DNA of 64,000 nucleotides from Ostrinia nubilalis. Lineage: Eukaryota; Arthropoda; Insecta; Lepidoptera; Crambidae. The first letter of the stretch is position 1, and every line of letters starts with the position of its first letter. The notes beneath the pieces are model-generated. The model had not been told where the DNA came from and did not search any database. It was given only the letters and a program-made list of their open reading frames with translations. Position numbers and translations under genes: made by a program. Below are positions 1-11,274 of this stretch, piece by piece. The stretch lies in NCBI RefSeq assembly GCF_963855985.1, contig NC_087106.1:13284012-13348011 (forward strand), written 5' to 3'.

Positions 1-578
1 TAAATAGATAGAGGGGAGGCTTACTTCTTATCATTAATCTGAATCTACGCTATACTTCTGTTAGTGATAAGAGCTATTAATTAACGCTCTGAAACCGTTT
101 TGTCTTAGGTAAGTTTAGAAAAGGAACAACCATTTCCCGATTCCCAATCTTTAATACGGTGGGTATAGACTGGTTTAGTAGTAATGTTATCATCAGAACA
201 TCGAGTATTCGCTGTTTCGCATACCAGATCTGATTCTGGCACGTTCGTACCCAGAGTGTCCAGGAAAGAGGCGACGTTCGAACCAGCGTTTCTTAGATCT
301 CGAGTTGGCCAGTCGACACCGATATTGTTGGGTTATTGTCGCCTCAATATATACTATTCCCCCTAAATTAAAAAAAACATCGGAAAATTTTAATGCTGGC
401 TCTTTCCTGCACAAAGGCTCAGGCTCGCCTCTTTGCCTCGCGGACACGCTTTTATTTTTGAGTAAACAATAAGTTTTATTTTTTCTTCGTTTAGTTAAGT
501 TTACGTTTGTTGTAAAAATATCTGTTTATTTTAATAATTTGTAAATAATTTTTGTAATAGGTGTTATTTTGCACTCAC

Positions 579-712
579 ATCGTCGCCCTTCTCGAGCGCG
601 CCCAGCGAAGCGAGCGATGCGCGGGAGCCGCCGTGCTGCTGCCGCCGCAGCGCCCGCTCCGTTTCCACGCACTGCGCGAGCGGCACGCCAAACACGCTGC
701 CACCGGAGGACT
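579..712 (-). CDS. Exon 4: start of the RhoGAP domain; gene continues past the left edge
   Basis: This exon is 134 nt. It enters in phase 1 after TTCCCTTCTTCCAG and leaves in phase 0 at GAT|GTGAGT. It encodes SSGGSVFGVPLAQCVETERA, then a basic and Ser/Gly/Ala-rich run ending GALEKGDD. GSVFGVPL is the hallmark opening of a RhoGAP domain, which speeds GTP hydrolysis by Rho-family GTPases at the membrane and cytoskeleton. The catalytic arginine finger and the remaining helices would be encoded by exons further left, outside this window. The RALRRQ insert and low-complexity tail after VPL.Q resemble the long insert that ARHGAP6/36-type proteins carry early in the domain. That subfamily placement is inference; the RhoGAP call is firm. 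Confidence 0.88.
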
Positions 713-2462
713 CTGGAAGAAGGGAATCATCATCATCGTCAGGTAATTTAGTCTCTACTGAAGATTATACTGTCATTTAGTCTCTTTTTACCAGAGGAAA
801 ATTGAGGATTTAACTTGCACTCCCCATGCTGGCCAGACTGGGGAATCCCATCAAAATAAGTACATCATCATTTAGCCTCCACTGCAGGAGTACGACCCTC
901 TCTGATTTATCAGAGGCAAATGGACGACATGGCTGGCTACAAGAAGGCAAGAAGGAAGCAATTGGGGAATTAACAAGATTAATCCATAATTCTAAGACAC
1001 CACTTCTTTAAAAGATCACAAACTAGATTATAATTTTGGTTTTCATTGCGGGTTTCTTATCATAAGGTCTCTCTTCTTAACCCTAGTGTAGCACAGCTAT
1101 GGCACCTCCTCGAGCCTAACATACTATGGCATAGCAACACTTAAGTATATGCTGAGATGAGCCACGTTTAGAAATCTCAGTTTGTATAAAGGTCGGGCTA
1201 TTCCGAGCGCGCTATTCCCAGCACGCACAATGGAGTAAAGGTGGGATGCTTTTAGACTGCGTGCGCACGTTTGATTTCATTTCGCGTGACGCAAGATTGA
1301 AGTGATCAACTGATAATGGAGATACCGTTAAGCATGAGTTGTAAGTCGTTAATAACACTGCAGACTTCTATTCAGGTAGAGCAGGTTAATTCAGACTTGA
1401 AACAATCTTGAATAGCTGTGGAATATACGAGTACGCTCAGTCATAGTCTTTGCCCCATTTTGAGTCCGAATACCTCGTGGTTCAGTCGTTCATTTAAGAG
1501 CATGATATAGGCAAGTTGAGGAATGTCTATTTGTTAAATAGTAGTAGTAAGTAATACAGTAGAATCATTTCTAGGATGTGTTTTGGATAAGGAAATGCCC
1601 AATTATTTATCATTTGTGCTGAGTTTATTCAGACATAAATAGGGGAGACTACCTACTTTTTATTTTAAAAACGAGCTGAATTTCATTGAGAGAAATCATG
1701 AAGAATCTTTATTGTCAATGATGCATGATATAAGTAAATCTAAATATTCTACGCGGGATGTTACAAGACTGTCTCTATTATTTTAAATTACTTATAAACA
1801 GGGAAAATCCTCTCACGTGAAAATTCGCTAAATGTATTTTTCCAACCTTAGCCTACTAACAAAATTATCTACAAGACAACAAACCAGATGATAAGGAAAA
1901 GGCGAATCAGCCACTCAAAATTGGCTCGCGTTCAATATAAAACTGAAACTTTGTAAATTTATATCGAACAGTGTAAACAAACGAGACTGCGTCGTGCGAG
2001 TTTTATTTAACAATCGTATTTTAATATTTCATACATAGATGATATCATGGCAACAAAGTTTAATCATAGAGAGACTGGTTTTGCAGTTTTCAGTGTAGGT
2101 ACTATACAGTAATTTCTATATCTACTATAGAGCATTTTAATAACGATATACCTAAGTCAGTAAGTAGGTAGAATGTTGTATAGAAGAGATAGGTTTACAA
2201 TAAAATAACTCGTTTTCAGGGAAATAGCTAGGTTAGTTACAATAAAAGATAACATATTGTGGGATAAATAAAGCGAACATAAGGTCTTTCCACCAACCTA
2301 TCTGGCCAACCAGCGTGAGGATTGTATGCAAAAGGGAGTCATGCTCCTGAAGTGGACTAAATGAAAAGTTATTCAGTGTCCTGTGCCTTGTCATTAGTCG
2401 TAGCTGCATCCCGTAGTCATCGAATACGACTGATGAACTTCCTATATGCACCGCAATACTAA

Positions 2463-2637
2463 GAGTAGGCGCACACCGTTGATTTTTCGTCGGCCGATAG
2501 TTTAGTCGGGCAGTTGATCAGTATGGGCATGTATGAGAGTGCGCACACTACGCCGATTCGATTTGGCCGATTCTTCATACAATTTAAAATCGGGCACAAC
2601 TATCGGCCAATTAAAAATCAACGGAGTGCGCCTACTC
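2463..2637. mobile_element. Harbinger-type MITE, second copy
   Basis: A 175-bp element of the same family and orientation as the one at 8484-8657. It is flanked by TAA at 2460-2462 and 2638-2640. Terminal repeats read GAGTAGGCGCACACCG and CGGAGTGCGCCTACTC. A related but degraded piece lies at 55360-55450. Confidence 0.85.
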
Positions 2638-3310
2638 TAATAGTGTGTGTCTGGCCTAAGGGAACGCCCGTTGTACACTTTTTCTGGTCTCTCCAAGGCC
2701 CTTATTGAGGTTAAACCCAGATAGAGGCCACAATCAGTCAGCCACCCACCGCGAGTGTTTACCGCACGATATTGCCGCGATGAAACGCCGCCTTCGGACC
2801 GCGGCCATTTGTTTTTACGTGCGGTGAGGAGTTACGACTGGAATACCAGCTATTAATCACACGTGGTTAGTGTTGGACTCTTTAGAAAAAGACGTGGTTA
2901 GTTTCGAACTCTTTAGAAAGATCTGCGGTTGTGGATCTAGTGGTTCTAAGTTTGATTAGGACATTGCTACTTCATTGTCTAATATTCTTCTAATAATTAA
3001 CCATTGTTTGATGTTTCCTAGAGGAGCACACTCAAAATAATCATAGACAACCTACTTATCATACCACAATCTAAAGATAGTAACTAACTGGCTGTAGAAT
3101 TCGACTACGAATACATTGTTATAAGTTAATAATAATAGTTAAGATACTTTTGTTTTCCCATCACTATTTTACGTGCACGAGTAAGCAATGGTGGCGCTAA
3201 AACTGTTATTTTTAATTTTCATCTAAAACAAAACTAGGTAAATTTACAGTTTTCTTAATAAAATAATGAGCCTCAGAATTTTTAAGACTAAATTAGGGTT
3301 TCAGAACCGA

Positions 3311-3464
3311 GGGCCTAGTGCGAGTTTACATCAAACGCGCTCACTAGTGAGCGCGTCAAAAAATGATATTTAATTTTATGACGGATTGTACAGCGCCCCT
3401 AGCGGGAAACGTTCAAAAACTAAAATTATCATACATTTTTTTTATGTAAACTCACACTCAGCCC
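3311..3464. mobile_element. Palindromic MITE with GGGC...TAGTGCGAGTTTACAT ends
   Basis: The left end GTGCGAGTTTACATCAAA is mirrored by TTTATGTAAACTCACAC on the right, giving terminal inverted repeats of about 25 bp around an internal CGCGCTCACTAGTGAGCGCG palindrome. Non-coding. Confidence 0.6.
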
Positions 3465-3473
3465 ACTGAAAAT

Positions 3474-3661
3474 ACAGGGTGATCTTATAATGGTTTCAAC
3501 CTGTAAAGAAATGTTTCTGGTAATTTGAATTTTGGAATAATTTGAAGACCATTTTGTTGACATTAGCAAAGAAAACCCACTCGACATCTAAAATCAGTAA
3601 TAAATATTTTAGTACTATGAATCGTTTACTGTAAGTTCCATTTACGTGAACCTACCCTGTA
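3474..3661. repeat. Possible short TIR element with TACAGGGT ends
   Basis: TACAGGGT at the left and ACCCTGTA at the right enclose about 185 bp of AT-rich sequence directly after the 3311-3464 MITE. Eight-base ends are short, so this is tentative. A lone CAGGGTGGGCCAA near 24769 may be related. Confidence 0.3.
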
Positions 3662-4115
3662 GTCATGATAATAAATTATGACAATTTCACTTCACTAAAT
3701 AACAACAATTTTGTTATTTGACGCAAACTCTTACAAACAGCCAGACGAAATGATAAGCACTATTTTGATACCGCGGCTCTGCGTGGGCGTAATGAATAAT
3801 TTTTTGCAAAATTACTCCTTTGACTTTGGGGCACTCGTAAAAGATCTCGTTTTCAAATTTTAAAACGTATACTCAAATATTTCGAGTTCTAATAATAAGC
3901 TGCGCCCGCGGCCTTGCCATGATATTGGATAAAAATTATCGTGCTTATTTAACATCGGATTATAATATAATTATGGATCCTGCCAATAAAAATAAATATC
4001 CGATAGTTGATAAATAGTGTGTACCTACTTAAATCATCGTAACTAAAGACTATTAACGATGCCTAAACATATCTAAAAAGAAGGATTCAGCATTGAGTGA
4101 ATTGAAAGGCTTCTA

Positions 4116-4229
4116 AGGCTGGGTTGCACCATCTTACATAAACTATAACAAGTGTCAAAAATCTGTCAATCTCTATACAAAAGACCCAATATCGTGATAG
4201 TTACGGTTAAAGTTAGGTGGTGCAGCTCA
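4116..4229. mobile_element. GGCTGAGTTGCACC-family MITE, copy 1
   Basis: Ends AAGGCTGGGTTGCACC and GGTGGTGCAGCTCA form a degraded inverted repeat. A TA precedes the element. The interior matches the other copies in reverse orientation (ATCTGTCA...CTCTATACAAAA versus TTGTATGGAGTTTGACAGAT). Confidence 0.65.
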
Positions 4230-6956
4230 ATGTTGTCGTTACTACCTAATTAATGCACAGACATTTTGAAATAGAACCTTTGATTCAGGAGACCAACTAC
4301 TAAATCCCTTTAATACCACGCGACAATAATAATCGAAACTGCGAAATAAAATGGGAATGGGCCAGGCAAAGAAAGAAGAAGAATAATAGTCAAAACTGCC
4401 ACGTCTGACCTCAAACAAGGTTGGCTCTTCGAAGCGATGATCGCATCGGCAACAACTGCAGACATAATCACAGACGCTAACAGAATTGCCTCCATCACCA
4501 GACGGTGTCTCGACTTCCCCAAAAACGTTTATAATCGTCTATGTATAAAGCAAAGGCAGCGTTCACATTACAGAAACTGGCATACTGAGGTAGCTTTAGA
4601 AGTTAGATGCTCCATTCTGGGTTAACAATGACGGTAAAAGTCTTTGTAAGTATCAAAAGTAATCTCTAGATGTGTCAGCAGTTCAGGAAAACAAATTACA
4701 TATCACATTGTATGACATGCCATGGATTATTAGGATCTCTATCTACCTACTTACATGAATAGCGAGCAAAATATAGTGAGAAAGCGATAGTAATGTCACA
4801 AAATGTCATGTTTTCTTAGTTAGCAGATAAATATGATAGGCAGATTAAATAAATATTGATAAAAATACCATCTGCCTAAAGGTTTTTTACACTTTACCTT
4901 GACTGATCTCGCCTTCAAGCGAATAACTCCGAATAAAGCACCTTAATTTTGACAAAAGGTTGTATGTTTCACTGACTTACGGATATCAATCATAAAACAA
5001 GCTAATTTAATTGAAAATGCAACTTTAAACGTTTGTAAATTTTATTGGTCATCCAAACTTCCAACGTAATGGGGATTAATGAACTTTTTAGTTCCTTTTT
5101 CCCCATTATAAGCTCCAATTTATTGGCGTTAACGGGGAATAGCGGAATAAGCCGTACTTCGTACAATCGCTATCGCGCTCGCTCCAGTATGCACACCCGC
5201 TCATTCCTGCTCCCAGCTCCAGCTGTAAGTGTACACTGTTGTCTAAACGCTGGAGCCCTGATCGATCTTTTGATGAGACTGTTGATGTACCATCAAAGCA
5301 GGGACTTGGCACCGCTTCAGCGCCCCCGCTCGTGACTAACACAGTGAAGGAGAGAGCAGTAAGCTGCCTTCTGTTTGTGCTCTAACTTTTACTACATTTG
5401 ACAGTTTAGATAACATTTCGGACAATGCAACGCCAAACTAAAATCAATAAAGAGGTAGAATATGAATTTAATTTATAGGTAAGGGCAGTTATGGGCATAA
5501 CTTCAGAGCAACGAATATTCTGTAATGTTTACAGGAAATCTGGAAAAGTCGGAAGTAAAAGAAGGTCTTTTTAAGTGTTTACCGAGTGAACTGTTGAGTT
5601 TAAGAATTATATCAAGGATTTGATTGGTGTAACGTCGGTTGGTCGATTATTGGTAGTTGAGAGTCAAAGTCAAGATATATTAATCGTATTTAAAAATTAG
5701 TGTCGACTTTTTCAGTTTAAAGTATTAGTTGCATACCTTTAATGCATACTTTTATATGGGACAGAAGGCAAACGAGCAGATGTTTGTTCCCTTAGACCTT
5801 ATGGTGCGAAATCTATAACATTATGAAACCGTCCGAACTATTTTCTAAAATCTTTGCGATTATACATACATAGTTAGAAAGGTATTATTTAGCGTGAGCC
5901 TACTGAGTTCACGTGTACTATGCTCGCCGTACGAAAATTGAGTTTATTAGAAGTAAATTAATTCCGCTGTTGTGTTGTGATCAGACGGCTTAGCTTGGCA
6001 AGGTGGTATGAGATATTTATCTAATGGCTTTTCAGCGTTCGGCGTGTTTGATGTTGTATGGAGAAATAATACTGAGAGGAATAAGCTTTCGCTTCGAAAA
6101 TAAGAAAAATATTTTTTTTTAGACGGTATCTTGTTTTTTATTAGGAGGTCGAATACGACTGGGGGAGTAATAATTATAATCAAAGTTGGTTAGAGCCTAT
6201 AGACAGGCATTGGCAAAAAACCTCTGTGCCTGGAGAAGAAGCTGGAAAAAAATTCCGAGGGTTGGGTCCCTGAAGTCCCGCCGCTTTTTCACAATTTGTT
6301 GTTAAAATTAATGTTGAAGAATGCATTAATAAATTACACTACTTTTTGCTAGTAAAAATTAACTGTGTCGAATAATATTATTATGTTGACTCAATTTTAT
6401 TTTTAAATTAATTAATGTTCTGTTAACTCTCTATATCACTGTAACCCGAAGACGTCTTTTATGTTTCTATGCAGCGATATAAAAGTGGTGCTAACCGTCA
6501 GTCTGTCCATCGGGCGCTTTGCAATCGTAATTCTATGGGATTTATTAGATTCTTTTATTCTTAGTAATAAAATCAGCCGTGGTTTGTGTCTGTGTTTCTG
6601 TGATGTCTCAATTCGAATAGTCGATGTTAATGAGATTAGGATTGAATGAAAATATTTTAAGAAAGGTATTGTAGTTAAATGATTAGTTAACATAAAACGA
6701 CAAGGAAGTTAGTCGTAAAACTCTACATAGTTTTGTAATTATAATTTTTGAAGTTACTTGTCAGATCTTGGCCTGAAAATTATTTTGCTTTGGCTCTAGA
6801 TGTTTTGTAGAGTTAAGTAGGTAAGCTTTGATTGAACTTAATTATCAAGTAACTTTTTTCTAATAAAGATGTGTAAGAAAACAAATCTATAAGACTATTC
6901 CTGCACTACACTTTCAGATAGAGGACGTGTGAATTATAACTTGAAAAAATTGAACT

Positions 6957-7023
6957 GTCTAAGGCGGGATTCGAACCCACGACCTTTCGCTTGCAGGGCG
7001 ACTGCTCTTCCAACTACTTAGAC
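6957..7023 (-). pseudogene. tRNA-like sequence lacking half the D arm
   Basis: Read on the minus strand, a 67-nt segment begins GTCTAAG and ends CTTAGAC, a perfect 7-bp acceptor stem. It has a good T arm with B-box GGTTCGAATCC (stem GTGGG/CCCGC) and an anticodon arm with loop CCTGCAA (anticodon TGC, Ala-type). The D arm is TAGTTGGAAGAGC, missing about five bases at its 5' side, so the A box is broken. No CCA and no clear terminator follow. It is best read as a tRNA-derived pseudogene or SINE head, probably not a working tRNA. Confidence 0.55.
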
Positions 7024-8227
7024 ACTGGATGAACCCGTCGAAACTTTCAAGAGGTGTGAATGCCGCCATTTAACGTGACGTCAGCGGAAAAGGCGCGGTT
7101 CTGTCAACAACAATTTAAATCCCAATAAAGTCTGCGCGCGCGCCGATAAATACATCAAAATAATTTACGGTGCGTTTACTGTTAATATAAAACGTTTATA
7201 ACCCCTGAATCACTGCACCTGCATCGCGTCACGTTATGTAATGCAACGGCCGATTAAAATCACAATTCTGGTAACGTTATCTTTTGGCACGTGTTTAAGA
7301 GGCCACTTAATATATTTCACTGCCCTAAGAGAGTAACATCACACACAATATTCACGTGTTGAAGCAAGATAGAAAAACGCAGGTAAGATATATTGGAGTG
7401 TACCTGGGTAAATGGCTACCTTTTTGTCGGAAAAACAACTTGAAGAAGAAAATCTATCATAGGAACTTAGGGGCAGTGGTTTGTCATGAAAACTCTTGAA
7501 AAATTTCATAAACAATGTTTCTGAACGTATAGGACGCGCTATAATGTTATTGGTATCAATCACTATCACAATAAATAAGTTTTTCTGTGACAGACTGAAG
7601 TTCACGCGGGCGGTGCAGCGGGCAAAGCTAGTCTAACTCTACATCATCGAAAACCGTCTAGCGGTACAATTTCGTGAAAACAAACATTGTCTAGCTCAAA
7701 TCAATGAGTCGGCAGCTGATATTGGCAGGCTTAGACACACCCACTGTCCAGTGCCGCAATCGTAAACTGTATGACTACCCTATTGCATAATTTCCTATTC
7801 AAGTGTGGCATGATCGCTAGTTGGGCTTTTATTAGTTGTCATACATTGACATGTCTCCTGAAAACCTCTAGCATTATCTAATAAGTACCTACTGTTACCA
7901 TCTATCTACATGAATAAGCAAATAATAAATAAAAACTTTATTGCGCAATATCCTTTAACAATAAGTAAAGATTCACATGAACTACATAGCTTTTATATGG
8001 TTTATTACCTACTGAGCTTTGCATCGCCGTGCTACCTTTAGTTTTAAGTGATCGAAAATCAAATTTCAGTTTAGTCGTCAGGACTAATGGGAATAGGGCC
8101 TTAGAATATTAATAATACAATGTTGTAGTTGCAGGAGTGCTATCTTTAGGAACACTATGTTACTCGTAAATTCAGGTGCTAACTGACAATTTTCACCAGT
8201 TTAGTGTAGTGAGCTTTCAATTATTAT

Positions 8228-8345
8228 GTTTTTTTTATTTATTTATACTTTTGCACATAAAACTGTACAGTGGCGGACTTAATTCCAGGTGGCATTCTCT
8301 GCCAGACAACCGCAGGTCGAGTAGAGAGACTAAGGCGGCTATTAT
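8228..8345 (+). repeat. TTTA-rich interspersed repeat end (GGCGGACTTAAT type)
   Basis: A TTTATTTATTTATAC run is followed by ACAGTGGCGGACTTAAT and GGCATTCTCTGCCAGACAAC. The same order of motifs recurs at 33181-33290 (GGCGAACTTAATGC, GCATTCTCGACCAG) and in part at 61025-61085. This is a dispersed family, possibly a LINE or SINE 3' end. Confidence 0.5.
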
Positions 8346-8483
8346 GTGACTTTTGTGGTGCAATACCTATAGGACAATTTTAGTATTTTTGTATCCTCTC
8401 ATCTCGCTAAGCTCTTACTAAGCAGAAGTGATATCTCACTAGGAATATTAACAGGGGTGTTATCTGTGTATCAATCTCTCTTA

Positions 8484-8657
8484 GCCTAGGCGCAGACCAT
8501 CGATTTTTCGTCGGCCAATAGTTTAGTCGGGCAGTTGATCAGTATGGGCATGTATGGGAGTGCGCACACTACGCCGATTCGAATTGGCCGATTCTTCATA
8601 CAATTTAAAATCGGGCACAACTATCGGCCCACTAAAATCAACGGTGTGCGCCTACTC
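8484..8657. mobile_element. Harbinger-type MITE inserted in the exon 3 splice donor
   Basis: A 174-bp palindromic element is flanked by TTA on both sides (8481-8483 and 8658-8660). Its ends are GCCTAGGCGCAGACC and GGTGTGCGCCTACTC, near-perfect inverted repeats, and the rest is nearly the same as the copy at 2463-2637. A 3-bp TWA target duplication is typical of PIF/Harbinger elements. On the gene strand the right-hand target copy is the TAA of the donor GTAA, so intron bases +5 onward come from the element. No coding capacity. Confidence 0.85.
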
Positions 8658-8661
8658 TTAC

Positions 8662-8778
8662 CCTTATCCTTGTCGGCGTCCTTGGTGCGGCTCTGGTCGA
8701 AGAAGCCGGTGGTGAGCGCCTTCCTCTTCAGCAGGTACGCTCTTCTCTTGGGCTTTGTCGTCGCTGCTACCGCGTTCT
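8662..8778 (-). CDS. Exon 3 of the ARHGAP6-like RhoGAP gene
   Basis: This exon is 117 nt. It enters in phase 1 after the tract TTGGTTTTGTTCCAG and leaves in phase 1 at AAGG|GTAAGAG. It encodes NAVAATTKPKRRAYLLKRKA then LTTGFFDQSRTKDADKDK, a strongly basic linker. The junction codons to exons 2 and 4 both become Glu. The phase fit with both neighbours, the good acceptor and the coding-like composition in AT-rich surroundings support the call. The linker sits between the helical segment of exon 2 and the start of the RhoGAP domain, where basic LLKRK/FFD-type sequence occurs in this family. A MITE is inserted at intron position +5, so the 5' splice site is partly made of transposon sequence. Confidence 0.85.
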
Positions 8779-10957
8779 CTGGAACAAAACCAACAGTGTT
8801 AAACTTAGGTCAATAGAGGTTAATATGTAGAATGCTCAAAGACAGTTGGACGGCCATAATATCTGTTAGAAAATCGACGAAAGATGGAGTAAACTGGTTT
8901 ACGAATGGTTTCAGCAAACGTAGCAGAGGTCGGTTACCTGAAATAACCTCTAGGTGGATGTGCATCATGTAAGGCTCTATTATCAGAATGCTACCACAGA
9001 ATAATAATAAGTACTACGTACAGAAGTTTTACTTCGCGAAGGTATTTAAAAAAATGTATGCTCAATGTCATTAAAAATATGGTGTAATTTAGCCTGTCTC
9101 AAGAGTCAAGCACCATTTTGTTGACAAACGTCAGTGATCGGCACTGCGCCGAAGCTATAGGGCTGACTTCGGTAAAATGATGTGACGTGAGGTGCCAAAC
9201 TGCGGAAAATGGCGGAGGAAATACATGATTTAGCATGAATTATCATGAATAATATTAACTACTTATTTACCTCTCAGAGTCTTGAGGCAACTTAAAAAAG
9301 TACATTCTGTGTTTTTATTATTATTTAGGCAGTTAAATACTGCACAGTATTTAGTACACAATTTTCTTTATTTTCTTCCATCATACACAAGAATATGCGT
9401 GCGTGAGTCAATGTTCGCTCGTATGTGAGGCCTTGTCGAATAGTATCCTGTAGGTGGGCCATCGTGCGTGTTTTGTTTTCGACGTAAACTCGCGGAGATG
9501 AACAGGACTGATGCTACATGGTCTATAAAAATACATCAAGACTCAATAGTTCAGTTAATAATATCAAATTAAATTGATTTCGTTACAAAAATAAGAGCGT
9601 ACATCAAACACAAATTAAAACAACAGACAATCGAAAATGGTTGAAAAACAAAAATAAATTCTTAGTGGCCAGGCTCGGACTAAAAAGTTTGGCCATAAAA
9701 ATTATGCAGCTTCAACTTTGGTAAGACTTACTTTGGTAGGACATGGGAGTAATTTTAAAAATTCAAAAAAAGAATTCAATCATCTTCTTTTTTTTCTGCG
9801 AATTTTACACGAAGCTTTGACACATAAGATTAACCACCTTAAAAAAACATAACAAGTTTTTGGCAATGCTCTCAAGTAATTTTAATGGACGGCCGAAGTT
9901 ATCCGCAAATAAATGTTGGAAAACAAACAGGTAACCCGAAGTGGGAAACACGACACTTGTTTTGATAGAAAAATTGCGACGCACGGTGCGTACGCGCGGC
10001 TTGGGCGGGTCTGGGCGACATTTCGTAGTTCATGTCTAGCTACATTTTCATGATAGTATATTTAGAACTATCAGAATATTATTAACTACAAACTATAATC
10101 TTTCTATTCTATATAATGTAACCTAATTGTTCCGTGTCTTAAAAATGGAAATAGGTCCCAGGATTCTTTGCTAGAGTATGGAATAAGTAGAGACAAATCA
10201 ATACCAACGCGAAGTTTAGTGAGGACTGCGTTTGTTGCTCTTTCTCGCATAAACCAAGGGACGAAACTTTTATGTTAAAATGTACATAATTTATACTAAA
10301 CTGCTGGAAATACCGCGTGATTCATAAAATGAAAATAGTTTGATCGGACTTAATATTATGAGGTCCATTAAAACATGGGTGATAAATTACACCAAAAATA
10401 CTTGAACTTATTTTAACAGAAGTTACATTCTAAACCTACTGAGATTATATCTACCTACCCACTTAATCTCCATCTCAATACAGTCAGTGCACTCCCCCGA
10501 ATAGTTTCTGCATTCCGTTCTTAATGAGTTTTTATTTTCGCCTCCGATCGTGTAGGTAAACAAGGTGTGCGTTATTTACAGAACACATTACTGTCACACG
10601 GCAGATTGGCATGTGATTATGTGTCACTGAGTGTGGATTGGATTTGGAGAATTTAATAAGATTACCTACATTAGAAGAGCTTGGAAGATGGTTCTAATCT
10701 CTTGGTTCTAATTTAATCATGAATCAATTTAATCTATTGACAAAAACAAAAGGAATATTGATTTTATACTCATAATCGTCTTGCAAGCGAATAATGTATT
10801 AGACTATCTACTACTATAAACCTCTTTTCACAATAAATATCTGTGAAAATCTTAAATCCCCATTAAAATGCCAAGCTAACACAGTCAGTCTTATGACTTG
10901 TTAGAAGTTTTACTTAATAATCTTAAAAAATACTTTTTATCAATACCTACCTGCGTA

Positions 10958-11094
10958 GGCTGAGTTGCACCACCTTATTTTTAACCGTAACAATAACACC
11001 GATGCATTTTGTATGGAGTTTGACAGATTGTTGACGTCTGTTAAATTAGTTATTTTTCAAGTTAAAGCACAAAGTAAGATGGTGCAACTCAGCC
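10958..11094. mobile_element. GGCTGAGTTGCACC-family MITE, copy 2
   Basis: The ends GGCTGAGTTGCACCACC and GGTGCAACTCAGCC are flanked by TA on both sides, consistent with a mariner-type TA target. The core has the family signature TTTGTATGGAGTTTGACAGA and a GACGT.TGTTAAA stretch. 137 bp, non-coding. Confidence 0.8.
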
Positions 11095-11274
11095 TAAAAC
11101 TATTGTTCGTTTATCCTAAAAATAATGGTAACTAGTAGGAAGTAGACACGGTCCCCGAAAAATGCCTTTACGTGCCGTAACATACGCAAGTCAATTTACG
11201 CAAAGCCTGTTTTTTTTACAATTTCTGATTTACGCGCATTACTCACAAAACTGACCCCTTTCAAGAGTCATCAG

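Larger units (their letters stand above)
713..8661 (-). other. Intron 3 of the RhoGAP gene
   Basis: This intron is 7949 bp, donor GTAAGAG and acceptor TTCTTCCAG. It carries two copies of a Harbinger-type MITE (2463-2637, 8484-8657), a 150-bp palindromic MITE (3311-3464), a member of the GGCTGAGTTGCACC family (4116-4229), a tRNA-like sequence (6957-7023) and a TTTA-rich repeat end (8228-8345). Nothing recognisable lies in 713-2462 or 4650-6950. Confidence 0.8.

Noticed and set aside
5045..5342. Overlapping 96- and 78-codon frames on opposite strands
   Set aside because: No recognisable motif and no splice-site context that fits the RhoGAP phases.
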